Source: Bog-473 sp963777485 (lineage in GTDB: Bacteria > Actinomycetota > Acidimicrobiia > Acidimicrobiales > RAAP-2). Taken from it: a DNA stretch of 64,000 nucleotides. The stretch lies in assembly GCA_963777485.1 (NCBI GenBank), contig CAVZQP010000002.1:310001-374000 (forward strand), given 5' to 3'. The notes below the pieces were generated by a model that was not told the DNA's origin, did no database searches, and worked only from the letters and a program-made list of their open reading frames with translations. The translations under genes and the position numbers were made by a program. This document shows positions 54,100-62,275 of the stretch, in pieces. The first letter of the stretch is position 1. Each line of letters starts with the position of its first letter.

Positions 54100-54795
54100 A
54101 TGCCTGGGAAACGGCGCACGCGAATTTTGACCGCGATCGGGACCTCGATGGAGGAAGCCCGTTCACCCTCTGGATTGTGCTCGGTTGCGGCCGAGATCGT
54201 CGGGGTGACTGGCGCAGGGATCATGCTGATGTCTGGAGAGTTGCCCCAGGGCTCGCTTTGCAGCACCGACGAAGTCAGCAATCTGATTGAGGAGCTGCAA
54301 TACACCCTTGGCGAGGGCCCCTGCATGGACGCGTACCGAGAAGACAGTGTCGTTCTGGAGCCGGACCTGGCCAATCCGACGGCTCGGCGTTGGCCGGCCT
54401 TCGCTCCGAGAGCATCCCAAGCGGGCGCCCGATCCGTATTCGCCTTCCCCCTGCGAGACGGAGCGGCGCGGCTCGGTGCCCTCAACCTCTATCAGGATCG
54501 ACCCGGCCCCCTGAGCGACGAGAGCCACGCCGATGCGCTGGTGATGTCCGAGGTGATCGCCCACTGGGTACTCGATGCCCAAGCCGATGCAGCACCCGGG
54601 ACGGTCGCCTCGGATCTCGAGCCTGGTGCCGACTTCCACTTCGTTGTGCACAACGCAGCCGGCATGGTGGCGGTGCAGCTCGATGTCAGCGTCACCGAGG
54701 CACTCATCCGCCTGCGGGCCCATGCCTTCAGTCAGGACCGCCTGCTCCGGGACATTGCCGAGGACGTCGTATCCCGGAAGCTCAGGCTGGCGTGA
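54100..54795 (+). CDS. GAF-ANTAR antitermination regulator (first)
   Basis: A 231-residue protein. The GAF domain (about 10-165) repeats the family block TLGEGPCMDAY (Cys75) and VFAFPLRDGAARLGALNLY. The C-terminal ANTAR domain (about 178-230; VVHNAAGMVAVQLDVSVTEALIRLR) is a three-helix RNA-binding module that stabilises antiterminator hairpins. Binding to nascent mRNA when the GAF domain senses its ligand is the expected role; the target is unknown. ATG 54100 has GTGAGGG upstream; ATG 53995 is an alternative. Confidence 0.87.
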   Translation: MPGKRRTRILTAIGTSMEEARSPSGLCSVAAEIVGVTGAGIMLMSGELPQGSLCSTDEVSNLIEELQYTLGEGPCMDAYREDSVVLEPDLANPTARRWPAFAPRASQAGARSVFAFPLRDGAARLGALNLYQDRPGPLSDESHADALVMSEVIAHWVLDAQADAAPGTVASDLEPGADFHFVVHNAAGMVAVQLDVSVTEALIRLRAHAFSQDRLLRDIAEDVVSRKLRLA

Positions 54796-54913
54796 ACCCC
54801 GATTGCGGGGGTAAGAGCCCTCGGAAGGGATCGTATAGTTCGACAAGCAGGCGAGGAGATACGGCCCGCCCACCCGAACAGTCAGGGCGCGCACGGGGCG
54901 CCCAGGAGAAGCC

Positions 54914-55672
54914 ATGGAGACGAACCGAGACCAATCCATCGTGCAGTTCCTCGTCGACATCGCCGACAACCTGATCGACGATTTCGACGTCGTAGAGCTA
55001 CTCACCAAGCTGACCGAGCGGTGCGTGAAGCTGCTCGGCATCTCTGCCGCCGGCGTCATGCTCGCCTCGCCACCGGACGAGCTACGACTCGTCGCGTCTT
55101 CGAGCGAGGCGATGCAGGTGGTCGAACTGTTCGAGCTTCAATCCAACGAGGGGCCCTGCCTCGATGCCTTTCGCACCGGGGAACGCGTCGGGCATGACAA
55201 CCTTCGATCGGGAGCGGGCCCTTGGCCCCAGTTCTCGAAGGTTGCGGTTGCCGCCGGGTTCTTATCGGTGTCCGCGCTCCCCCTTCGCCTGCGCGAGTCG
55301 ACGATCGGCGCTCTAAACCTTTTCAGTGCCAAGCCGTCGCCGATGGACGAAGGCGACCTCCTGGTAGCACGGGCCTTCGCTGATTTGGCCACGATCAGCG
55401 TCCTCCAATTCGGTGCAGTCACCGAAGCCCAACGGGTCAACGAACAGCTGTCGGGCGCCTTGGCCAGCCGCGTGGTGATCGAGCAAGCCAAGGGCGTCGT
55501 TGCCGAGCGAGCTGGTATCGAGATTCCCGAGGCGTTCACTCGGCTTCGAAGCTACGCCCGGAGCCACTCTCTCTTGCTGGCCGAGGTTGCCCAAGCGGCC
55601 ATTGACGGCACGCTGGACCCTGAGGCGTGGACCTCGCCGATCGACATCGAGCAGCCGGGTCAGTCTGGCTGA
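54914..55672 (+). CDS. GAF-ANTAR antitermination regulator (second)
   Basis: A 252-residue protein with a GAF domain (about 15-170; SNEGPCLDAF, Cys82) and an ANTAR domain (about 176-231; ALASRVVIEQAKGVVAERAG, the canonical form with AKG). The GAF is a cousin of the two preceding ones, but its VSALPLRL differs from their VFAFPLR. A tail of about 20 residues follows. Start ATG 54914 with GGAGAAG upstream. It probably senses a small molecule or redox state and acts on nascent RNA. Confidence 0.9.
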   Translation: METNRDQSIVQFLVDIADNLIDDFDVVELLTKLTERCVKLLGISAAGVMLASPPDELRLVASSSEAMQVVELFELQSNEGPCLDAFRTGERVGHDNLRSGAGPWPQFSKVAVAAGFLSVSALPLRLRESTIGALNLFSAKPSPMDEGDLLVARAFADLATISVLQFGAVTEAQRVNEQLSGALASRVVIEQAKGVVAERAGIEIPEAFTRLRSYARSHSLLLAEVAQAAIDGTLDPEAWTSPIDIEQPGQSG

Positions 55673-55790
55673 GAACAGCCTTCGGTTGGTTCTTGTCCAA
55701 CCAGAATTGGCGGGCTAGCGTACCAACGGCTTTTCGCGCACCGTCCTGGACCCCGGCGGTTTGCCTAACCGCAACCGATGGGGACTGAAC

Positions 55791-56123
55791 GTGATCACGA
55801 GCGGAACCCGGCAACGCTCCCGCGATCCTGGTGATCGGCGCGATGCCATCGCACAACGGTCGTGCGTGGCGGTCGAAGACGGGTGCACTCAGGACGCGGC
55901 AGCTCGGGAGTTGTACCGGCGGGTTCACGACGAGTCGATGTGTTGGCAGGCGCCGGCCGACCTGTCCAAGATCATTGCCGGGTCGTCCGGCTCGTTCACC
56001 GAACGAGCCGCGGCCATCGTCGAGCGCGACCTGAGGAAAGGCGAGCCGACGGAGGTCGCCCACGTGGCGTCATGCGGTTGGCTCCATGACGTTCCCTGTC
56101 GCCGTCGCCACCCGGATCTCTAA
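55791..56123 (+). CDS. Possible small protein upstream of the sensor kinase
   Basis: A 110-codon frame from GTG 55791 with GGGG nine bases upstream, ending 15 bases before the DevS-like gene. The second half (DAAARELYRRVHDESMCWQ, AAAIVERDLRKGEPTEVAHV) reads like a helical protein, with three Cys near the C-terminus. I recognise no family. It could be a genuine small partner of the kinase or a chance frame. Confidence 0.35.
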   Translation: MITSGTRQRSRDPGDRRDAIAQRSCVAVEDGCTQDAAARELYRRVHDESMCWQAPADLSKIIAGSSGSFTERAAAIVERDLRKGEPTEVAHVASCGWLHDVPCRRRHPDL

Positions 56124-56138
56124 CGAGGGATTCCGACC

Positions 56139-57275
56139 ATGCCCACCGCTTCGATCGACGACCCCACCACGCTTCGGCGGATACTCGCCGCCACGTTGCT
56201 GATCGAGGCTGACACCGAGCTCCCGATCCTCCTGCACCATGTCACCGAAGAAGCTCGATCCATTACCGGTGCCCGCTATGGAGCGCTCGGAGTACTCAAC
56301 GAGGACCGAACGGGCCTCGCGGAATTCATCACTGTCGGCCTCGAGCCTGACGAAGAGCAGCGGATCGGACCGCGTCCGACCGGGCGAGGGGTTTTGGGCC
56401 TACTGGTCGCTGATCCTGAACCACTCCGTCTCGCTGAACTCGGCTCACACCAAGAGAGCTATGGCTTCCCCCCGGACCACCCTCCGATGACCTCGTTCCT
56501 GGGTGTACCGATCAAGGTGCGCGGAGAGGTATACGGCAACCTCTACCTGACGGACAAGGTCGGCTGGCCCTCGTTCACTCTCGACGACGAGGCGGTGGTC
56601 AGCGCCATCGCCGTAGCAGCAGGTATCGCCATTGAAAATGCCGAACTGCATAGCCGAGCACAGGAAATGGCCGTCTATTGGGAGAGGGATCGGATGGCCC
56701 GCGACCTGCACGACACGGTTATCCAACGTTTCTTCGCAGTGGGCCTCTCGCTCCAGGGTATTGCGGGAGCAGCCCAAGCGGCGGACGTCTCGGACAAGCT
56801 CAACAGAGTGATCTCTGACATCGACGACTCCATTCGGCAGCTGCGTTCGACCATTTTCGCTCTCGGGCTGGCCGGCGACGAGCTGGGTCTGAGGGCCCGA
56901 GTCGCCTTCCTCTTGGATGAGCTCCGCGTGATCTTTGGGGTCGAGATCCGCAGCTCATTCGACGGACCGGTGGATACCGCGGTGTCGACCGAGATCGCAG
57001 GGCACCTGCTGATGACGTTGCGCGAAGCAGTCACCAACGTCGCACGTCACGCCGAGGCCACTGAGGTCACGGTCCAGCTGTTGATAGTCGACAACCAATG
57101 TCGGCTCAGGATCATCGACAACGGCCGCGGCATGAAGACGGACAAGCCCAGTGACGGCGGCCTGGGCTTGGTCAACTTGCGCCGCCGAGCCGAAAAATTG
57201 AAGGGACGGTTCGACATCGAGAGCCCATCCAGGGGGGGGACGATGCTCACGTGGCAGGTACCTCTCGTCGCGTAA
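56139..57275 (+). CDS. DevS/DosT-like sensor histidine kinase with single GAF
   Basis: A 378-residue soluble kinase. One GAF domain (about 20-170) resembles DevS GAF-A: 'GARYGALGVLNEDRTGL', then HPPM with H114 and GNLYLTDK with Y136. These sit 22 residues apart, as do the heme ligand His149 and distal Tyr171 of mycobacterial DevS. The HisKA_3 domain carries phospho-acceptor H191 (RMARDLHDTVIQRFF) and the ATPase has REAVTNVARHA, DNGRGM and GGLGLVNLRRR. Expected role: oxygen, NO, CO or redox sensing, phosphorylating a NarL-type regulator. No separate DevR gene lies beside it; a REC-LuxR module is in the fusion at 59466. Confidence 0.9.
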   Translation: MPTASIDDPTTLRRILAATLLIEADTELPILLHHVTEEARSITGARYGALGVLNEDRTGLAEFITVGLEPDEEQRIGPRPTGRGVLGLLVADPEPLRLAELGSHQESYGFPPDHPPMTSFLGVPIKVRGEVYGNLYLTDKVGWPSFTLDDEAVVSAIAVAAGIAIENAELHSRAQEMAVYWERDRMARDLHDTVIQRFFAVGLSLQGIAGAAQAADVSDKLNRVISDIDDSIRQLRSTIFALGLAGDELGLRARVAFLLDELRVIFGVEIRSSFDGPVDTAVSTEIAGHLLMTLREAVTNVARHAEATEVTVQLLIVDNQCRLRIIDNGRGMKTDKPSDGGLGLVNLRRRAEKLKGRFDIESPSRGGTMLTWQVPLVA

Positions 57276-57798
57276 AGCGGCTTGAGTCGATCGGCCGGAT
57301 AGCACTGCACTCTCTCGTACCGCCTCTTGTGGTCCGCTGCGGTCCGGTCCAAAGTGGTCGAGTTTTGGAGAGACTTGCGCGATGGCGCACTGCGGTGCAC
57401 CTGCTGACGTTGGTTTGTTCGCGACGACGGTGGACAACACGGTCACCTACCAGCTATGGGTGCCAACCCGGAGTGGTCTGAAATTCGAAACTTGTTGCGT
57501 GTCCCCAAGGTTTGCCCGGCTAAAGACGACGTGCGCGGCGACTGGATACGACCAGAAGTCTCCCTAGTGCAACGTGACGATCGAAGCCTCTCCTCGTCAA
57601 TTCGTTGCCCACTACTTGAGGACATCCAACGACGATTAGTGGTCGGGTACGAGAACGGCCCCTAGGACGTCGATCGCTCCATTTGGATCTTCTCGGAGCG
57701 AACAGCGGCCTCATGCCGACACGAAGGCCCTTGCCAAGGGCCGTTAGTCGGTATAACCTTAAAACCAGCTGTGAAAATGGGGGACAGGCGGGGCTGGA
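57276..57798. other. Intergenic region before the hybrid kinase, with hairpin and promoter candidate
   Basis: 523 bases without a supported gene. GGCCCTT-GCC-AAGGGCC (57726-57742) forms a 7-bp hairpin. TTGCCA (57731) and TATAAC (57752-57757) with a 15-base spacer could be a promoter about 40 bases before the kinase ATG. The small open frame at 57382-57567 has no recognisable similarity. Confidence 0.4.
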
Positions 57799-59466
57799 AT
57801 GGTCGGTCTGCGAGCAAGCGGGGCTGATGACCGTCCGGGTAGGTCAATCGACGTCGCAACGGCCATCGTCGATTTGGCTCCGGACGCGTTGGTGTCTGTG
57901 GACGCGTCCGGTGTTATCACGCTTGTGAACAGCCAAGTCGAGCGGTTGTTCGGGTACGACCGAGCGGAGCTGGTCGGACAATTGGTCGACGTGCTGGTGC
58001 CTCAGCGCGCCCGCGCGGTGCATCCCCAAGACCGGGCCAAGTACTTCGACGACCCGAGTCCGCGTCCCATGGGAGCAGGGCGACGGCTGTCAGCCGTGCG
58101 CAAGGACGGTACCGAGTTCCCGGTCGACATCTCGCTGTCGTCGATTGCCACGGACGAAGGTGTATTCGTGCTGGCTGCCGTCCGCGACATCAGCGAACGG
58201 CTCGAGATCGAATCGGAGCGCGCGGCGCTTGAGGCCAAGCTGATCCGTACCCAGCGAGAGGAAGAACGAGCGGTTCTCGAGGCCAAGCTCCATCAGGCCC
58301 AGCGACTCGAAACGGTCGGTCAGCTCGCTGGCGGCGTGGCGCACGACTTCAACAATCTGCTGGCCGGGATCATGAACTACACCACCCTTGTCGCCGAAGG
58401 AGTCCATGATTTGGCGATACGCCTCGGGCTGGAGGAAGACGAGGACGTCCAGATCATCCGTCAAGACATTGGCGAGATCACCGAAGTGGCGCGTCGTGCA
58501 GTGCAGCTCACTCGGCAACTGCTCATCTTCAGTCGGCGGGAGGTGGTTCAGCCGGAAGTGCTCGACCTCAACATGATCGTGACCGATATGGAGAAACTGT
58601 TGCGGCGAACGATCGGTGAGGCCATTGACCTTCGCTCGGCACTGGAACCGAACATGCCACACATCTTGATCGATCGCGGTCAACTCGAACAGGTGATCAT
58701 GAATCTCGCCGTCAATGCGCGCGACGCTATGGAGCAAGGCGGCATCCTGCGGATCGAGACCCTCACCGTCGACATAGACGAGGACTATGCCGAACACCGC
58801 CCCATCTCTTCGGGTGCGTACGCTCGTCTGACCGTCTCGGACAGCGGAATTGGGATGCAGCCTGAAGTCCGGGCGCGCGCCCTAGAGCCGTTTTTCTCGA
58901 CCAAGGAGAAGGGGAAAGGCTCAGGCCTCGGTCTGGCCACGGTTTATGGCATCGTCACTCAGGCAGAGGGCGACGTCATGATTTACTCGGAGCCCGGGCT
59001 GGGTACAACGGTTCGGGTCCTGCTTCCGTTCGCCGATCACACGGCGACGCCGACGAGTCTCTCTTCCTCGCCTCTCCTAGTCACCTCGTCCGATGCCACC
59101 ATATTGCTCGTCGAGGACGAGGAGATCGTGCGCGAGCCGACGCGACGCATGCTCGAGCGCCAGGGCTACACCGTGCTGGCGGCGTGCAACGCAGATGAAG
59201 CCCTGGATGTCAGCGAAGCGTACGGGGGGCACATCGCACTGCTTTTGACTGATGTCGTGATGCCAGGGCGCTCCGGAAAGGAACTGGCGGCAGAGATGCA
59301 ATGCTTGCGCCCCGGCATAAAGGTGCTGTTCATGAGCGGCTACGGGCAGGACGTGATCGTCCACCAGGGAGTGCTCGAGCAAGGCGTCATTCTGATTGAG
59401 AAACCGTTTGCCGCGGAGGAGCTCCTCCGCGGCATCGCGCAGGCGATCGACGGAGATGGCACCTGA
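57799..59466 (+). CDS. Hybrid sensor kinase: PAS-HisKA-HATPase-REC
   Basis: A 555-residue soluble hybrid kinase. PAS domain (about 20-132, VNSQVERLFGYDRAELVG), a coiled-coil linker (140-170), HisKA with H182 (GGVAHDFNNLLAGI), ATPase with MNLAVNARDAM, SDSGIGM and GSGLGLATVYGI, and a C-terminal receiver with D485 (LLLTDVVMPG). The HDFNNLL-type kinase plus terminal REC is a common phosphorelay layout. Its stop overlaps the ATG of the next gene (TGATG), so it and the REC-HD-GYP-REC-LuxR protein are made together and are likely partners. Confidence 0.92.
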   Translation: MVGLRASGADDRPGRSIDVATAIVDLAPDALVSVDASGVITLVNSQVERLFGYDRAELVGQLVDVLVPQRARAVHPQDRAKYFDDPSPRPMGAGRRLSAVRKDGTEFPVDISLSSIATDEGVFVLAAVRDISERLEIESERAALEAKLIRTQREEERAVLEAKLHQAQRLETVGQLAGGVAHDFNNLLAGIMNYTTLVAEGVHDLAIRLGLEEDEDVQIIRQDIGEITEVARRAVQLTRQLLIFSRREVVQPEVLDLNMIVTDMEKLLRRTIGEAIDLRSALEPNMPHILIDRGQLEQVIMNLAVNARDAMEQGGILRIETLTVDIDEDYAEHRPISSGAYARLTVSDSGIGMQPEVRARALEPFFSTKEKGKGSGLGLATVYGIVTQAEGDVMIYSEPGLGTTVRVLLPFADHTATPTSLSSSPLLVTSSDATILLVEDEEIVREPTRRMLERQGYTVLAACNADEALDVSEAYGGHIALLLTDVVMPGRSGKELAAEMQCLRPGIKVLFMSGYGQDVIVHQGVLEQGVILIEKPFAAEELLRGIAQAIDGDGT

Positions 59467-61211
59467 TGGACGATCAGCTTGATGGCAACAGCCGGCTTCT
59501 TATCGTGGAGGACGAAGACCTGGTTCGGATCCCACTCGTCCGACTGCTCGTCGCACGCGGGTACTCCTGTGACGAAGCGGTCGACTGCTCCGAGGCCTTC
59601 GACTTCTTAAGCGGGTCGCTCGGCTATGCCGCTGTCCTCTGCGACATCGAACTCCCCGGCCAGTCCGGTCTCGAACTCGCACACAAGCTGGCAGACGACC
59701 ACCCTGAAGTTGCGGTGATCATGACGACCGGCATCGATGATTCGGAGGTCGCGCAGAAAGCGTTCGAACTCGGTGCCGACGGATATCTCCTGAAGCCCCT
59801 GTCAATGAACCAGCTAGTCATCACGCTCACGGGCGCAGTGCGCCGCCGGCAGTTGGAAAGTCTGCACGACACGACGACGATATGGAGTGGCCGAAAGGAG
59901 GCGAAGTCGTACGCGCTGACGGCCGTGCTGCGCGCCCTGGAAAAGCAGAAGTCGCCGCGCGATGACTCCTCCTCGGTCGAGATGATGGAGTTGTTGTCAC
60001 GGGCAATCTCTGTACGTGACGTAGAAACGGGTCGGCACATCGAGCGCATGAGCCGCTCCGCCGCACACCTGGCGGGGCGGGTTGGCTACGACGCGCTTGC
60101 GTTCAATGAGTTCAGACTGGCCGCTGCGCTCCACGATGTCGGCAAGATAGGGGTGCCCGACGCCATCTTGCTGAAGACGACAACGCTGGCCCCAGGTGAG
60201 CGCTCTGTGATGCAGCGCCACCCGTCGATCGGCTATCAGCTGCTCCAAGGCTTTGACTCGTCTGTCCTGATCACCGCGGCGCGCATTGCGTTGGGTCATC
60301 ACGAATGGTGGGACGGTTCTGGCTACCCACAGGGGCTGAGTGGTGATGAGATCCCGCTCGAAGCTCGAATCGTGGCCATTGCCGACGTCTTCGATGCTCT
60401 GATTAGCGAGCGAGTTTACAAACCAGCATTCGACGCAGCGACCTCGGCAGAGATGATGCGCGAAGAGCGGGGATGTCACTTCGACCCGCTTGTGCTCGAC
60501 GCGTTTCTGTCAGACCTCGGTCCGATACTCGAATTCAGAGATCAGTATCCAGACGTAGAGAGGGAGTCTCGCATACGGGTTCTCATAGTGGACGACCACG
60601 AGATCTTCGTCGAGTCGTTGGCCCGGCTCCTCGCGACGCAGGAGGAACTCAGCGTCGTCGGCATTGCGAGAACCGTGGCCGAAGGTATCGAGGCAGTCCG
60701 CGGACTCTTGCCCGATGTCGTCATGATGGACTTCGAGTTACCGGATGGAGACGGTGCCAGGGCGACAAAAATGATCAAGGCTCTCTACCCGGACGTGAAG
60801 GTTGTGATGCTGACCGCCCGTGCTGATCGGCAAGCCGCGAGACGTAGCATCTGCGCTGGTTGCAGCGGCTTCGTGAACAAGACCGACACAATCGAAGAGC
60901 TCGTCGACGCGATCGTGGCTACGCACAATGGAGAGGTACCCACAAAGTTCGGCGAGCTCAAGGAAATTCTGAACAGCCTCGAACCCACTCGGCGCCGCCT
61001 GGGCGAAGATTTGGGAGCGCGGGAGATCCAAGTACTCAGCCTCATGGCAGTTGGCATGACGAACAGGAGCATTGCCGACGAGCTGTATCTGAGCCTGCAT
61101 ACGGTACGCAACCACATCCAAAACATCTTCTTGAAACTTGACGCTCATTCGAAACTGGAAGCGGTGGCCACGGCTATCCAAAAGGGGATCTTGGCCCGCA
61201 ATAGCGCATGA
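59466..61211 (+). CDS. REC-HD-GYP-REC-LuxR four-domain response regulator
   Basis: A 581-residue protein in one uninterrupted frame. Receiver 1 (about 10-125): phospho-Asp D60 in LCDIELPG. HD-GYP phosphodiesterase (about 170-350): HD at 223-224 (LHDVGKIGVP), HHEWWDGSGYP (279-288), so all metal and GYP residues are present. Receiver 2 (about 370-490): DDHE start and D422 in MMDFELPDG. LuxR/NarL helix-turn-helix (about 516-577): LGAREIQVLSLMAVGMTNRSIADELYLS (part). It would degrade cyclic-di-GMP and bind DNA. Such a double fusion is rarely seen. Coupled to the hybrid kinase. Confidence 0.92.
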   Translation: MDDQLDGNSRLLIVEDEDLVRIPLVRLLVARGYSCDEAVDCSEAFDFLSGSLGYAAVLCDIELPGQSGLELAHKLADDHPEVAVIMTTGIDDSEVAQKAFELGADGYLLKPLSMNQLVITLTGAVRRRQLESLHDTTTIWSGRKEAKSYALTAVLRALEKQKSPRDDSSSVEMMELLSRAISVRDVETGRHIERMSRSAAHLAGRVGYDALAFNEFRLAAALHDVGKIGVPDAILLKTTTLAPGERSVMQRHPSIGYQLLQGFDSSVLITAARIALGHHEWWDGSGYPQGLSGDEIPLEARIVAIADVFDALISERVYKPAFDAATSAEMMREERGCHFDPLVLDAFLSDLGPILEFRDQYPDVERESRIRVLIVDDHEIFVESLARLLATQEELSVVGIARTVAEGIEAVRGLLPDVVMMDFELPDGDGARATKMIKALYPDVKVVMLTARADRQAARRSICAGCSGFVNKTDTIEELVDAIVATHNGEVPTKFGELKEILNSLEPTRRRLGEDLGAREIQVLSLMAVGMTNRSIADELYLSLHTVRNHIQNIFLKLDAHSKLEAVATAIQKGILARNSA

Positions 61212-61392
61212 CCCAGGCAGTTCCCGCTATCGGCACCGCACGACCGGCCGGTCGCGCGGGAGTTGAAAGGGTGCCGTCAGGTGCTGGATCCGGTCCGATA
61301 CGCGGGCCGTACGCCGGTAGACCGCGTATGGACGCTCAAATGAGGTTCGTTTGCATCATGACTGGAGGTAGGTACTCCACTTAGCTAGTGCC

Positions 61393-61722
61393 GTGAGTTG
61401 TTACAGAGAGTTTCTTGCCCGAGCCATGTCGGATGACATCGTCTGTGCGCGGATCAGCGGAAGCCTGCTTGAGTACGTAGCGCTCGGAGGGGACACCCCG
61501 AAGGACAGCGAGGCCTCGCAGGCCGCTCGGCTGGCTGCAGCCTTGGCCTACGACCATGCGCTCATCCAGCTCAGCTTGATCATGGGTATCGAGACCGGCC
61601 CCGAACGCTTCGAGTCGCGTGAGCCAGAGCGTCATCGCTTGGAGCGCGCACTAGCGAGGCTCGGACCGAGCTGGGCGGCATTCATGTTCGCCGGGATCGA
61701 GATGGAAGTTGTTGCGGCTTAA
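61393..61722 (+). CDS. Small hypothetical protein
   Basis: A 109-codon frame from GTG 61393 (an in-frame ATG lies at 61426). It looks like a helical protein rich in Ala, Glu, Leu and Arg: 'GSLLEYVALGGDTPKDSEASQAARLAAALAYDHALIQLS' in part. No ribosome site is convincing for either start. A hairpin just after its stop may end the transcript. I do not recognise the family. Confidence 0.4.
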   Translation: MSCYREFLARAMSDDIVCARISGSLLEYVALGGDTPKDSEASQAARLAAALAYDHALIQLSLIMGIETGPERFESREPERHRLERALARLGPSWAAFMFAGIEMEVVAA

Positions 61723-61738
61723 TCCGCAACTGGGCCGG

Positions 61739-61755
61739 CGCCGGGTCTCCCGGCG
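61739..61755 (+). terminator. Perfect 7-bp hairpin after the small hypothetical gene
   Basis: CGCCGGG-TCT-CCCGGCG, 17 bases past the stop at 61722. GC-rich with a tight loop and no T-run; a likely end for the signalling-island transcript. Confidence 0.45.
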
Positions 61756-62275
61756 ACCAATTTGAGGATCACGACGTTCTTTGGCGGTCGATCATGAACG
61801 CTCTCCGATGCGCCAGAGTGGATGTCATTCAACGTCCATTAGAACTTGTTCCAAATCTGTGGAGGGCACGAAGTTTCGACCGCTAAGCCAACCATGTGTC
61901 GCAGTAACGGTGAACGGGTGATTCCTGTGGTCGGGACCGGCGTCGATCCGGTGACATCATGCTCTTCAGGTCGGAATCAGGGAAACCTGACTTTGCGTCC
62001 GACCTGATTCCTGCCGAACCGCAGGCTCTGGGCCGGGACGCCACCGAGCGCGACCCAACGACGTACTCATGCTTCGGTCGCGTAACGAGGGCGGGCACGT
62101 TTGGGATAGGGGTCCCGACCCGGACCGACGTGGTCGATCGCGGTCACTCAATCCGAAGCCGTGCCGACTTGCTCGGTTGGCATGAGGAGCTGCTGCGGGG
62201 TTGACGCCGGACTGTCGATCATGCATCGTCGGACTCAGGGGTATAGAACTATCCATCTCCAGATCGGAGGGCAAC
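61756..62275. other. Intergenic region upstream of the arylsulfatase, with mutually exclusive hairpins
   Basis: About 520 bases with no supported gene. GGAATCAGG (61973-61981) can pair with CCTGATTCC (62003-62011), or its last part TCAGG can pair with the nearer CCTGA around a GAAA tetraloop (61977-61990). The two foldings exclude each other. The open frame at 61959-62204 has no similarity. Confidence 0.4.

Noticed and set aside
61959..62204. 81-codon frame before the arylsulfatase
   Set aside because: No ribosome site or similarity; it lies over the alternative-hairpin region, which explains its structure better.
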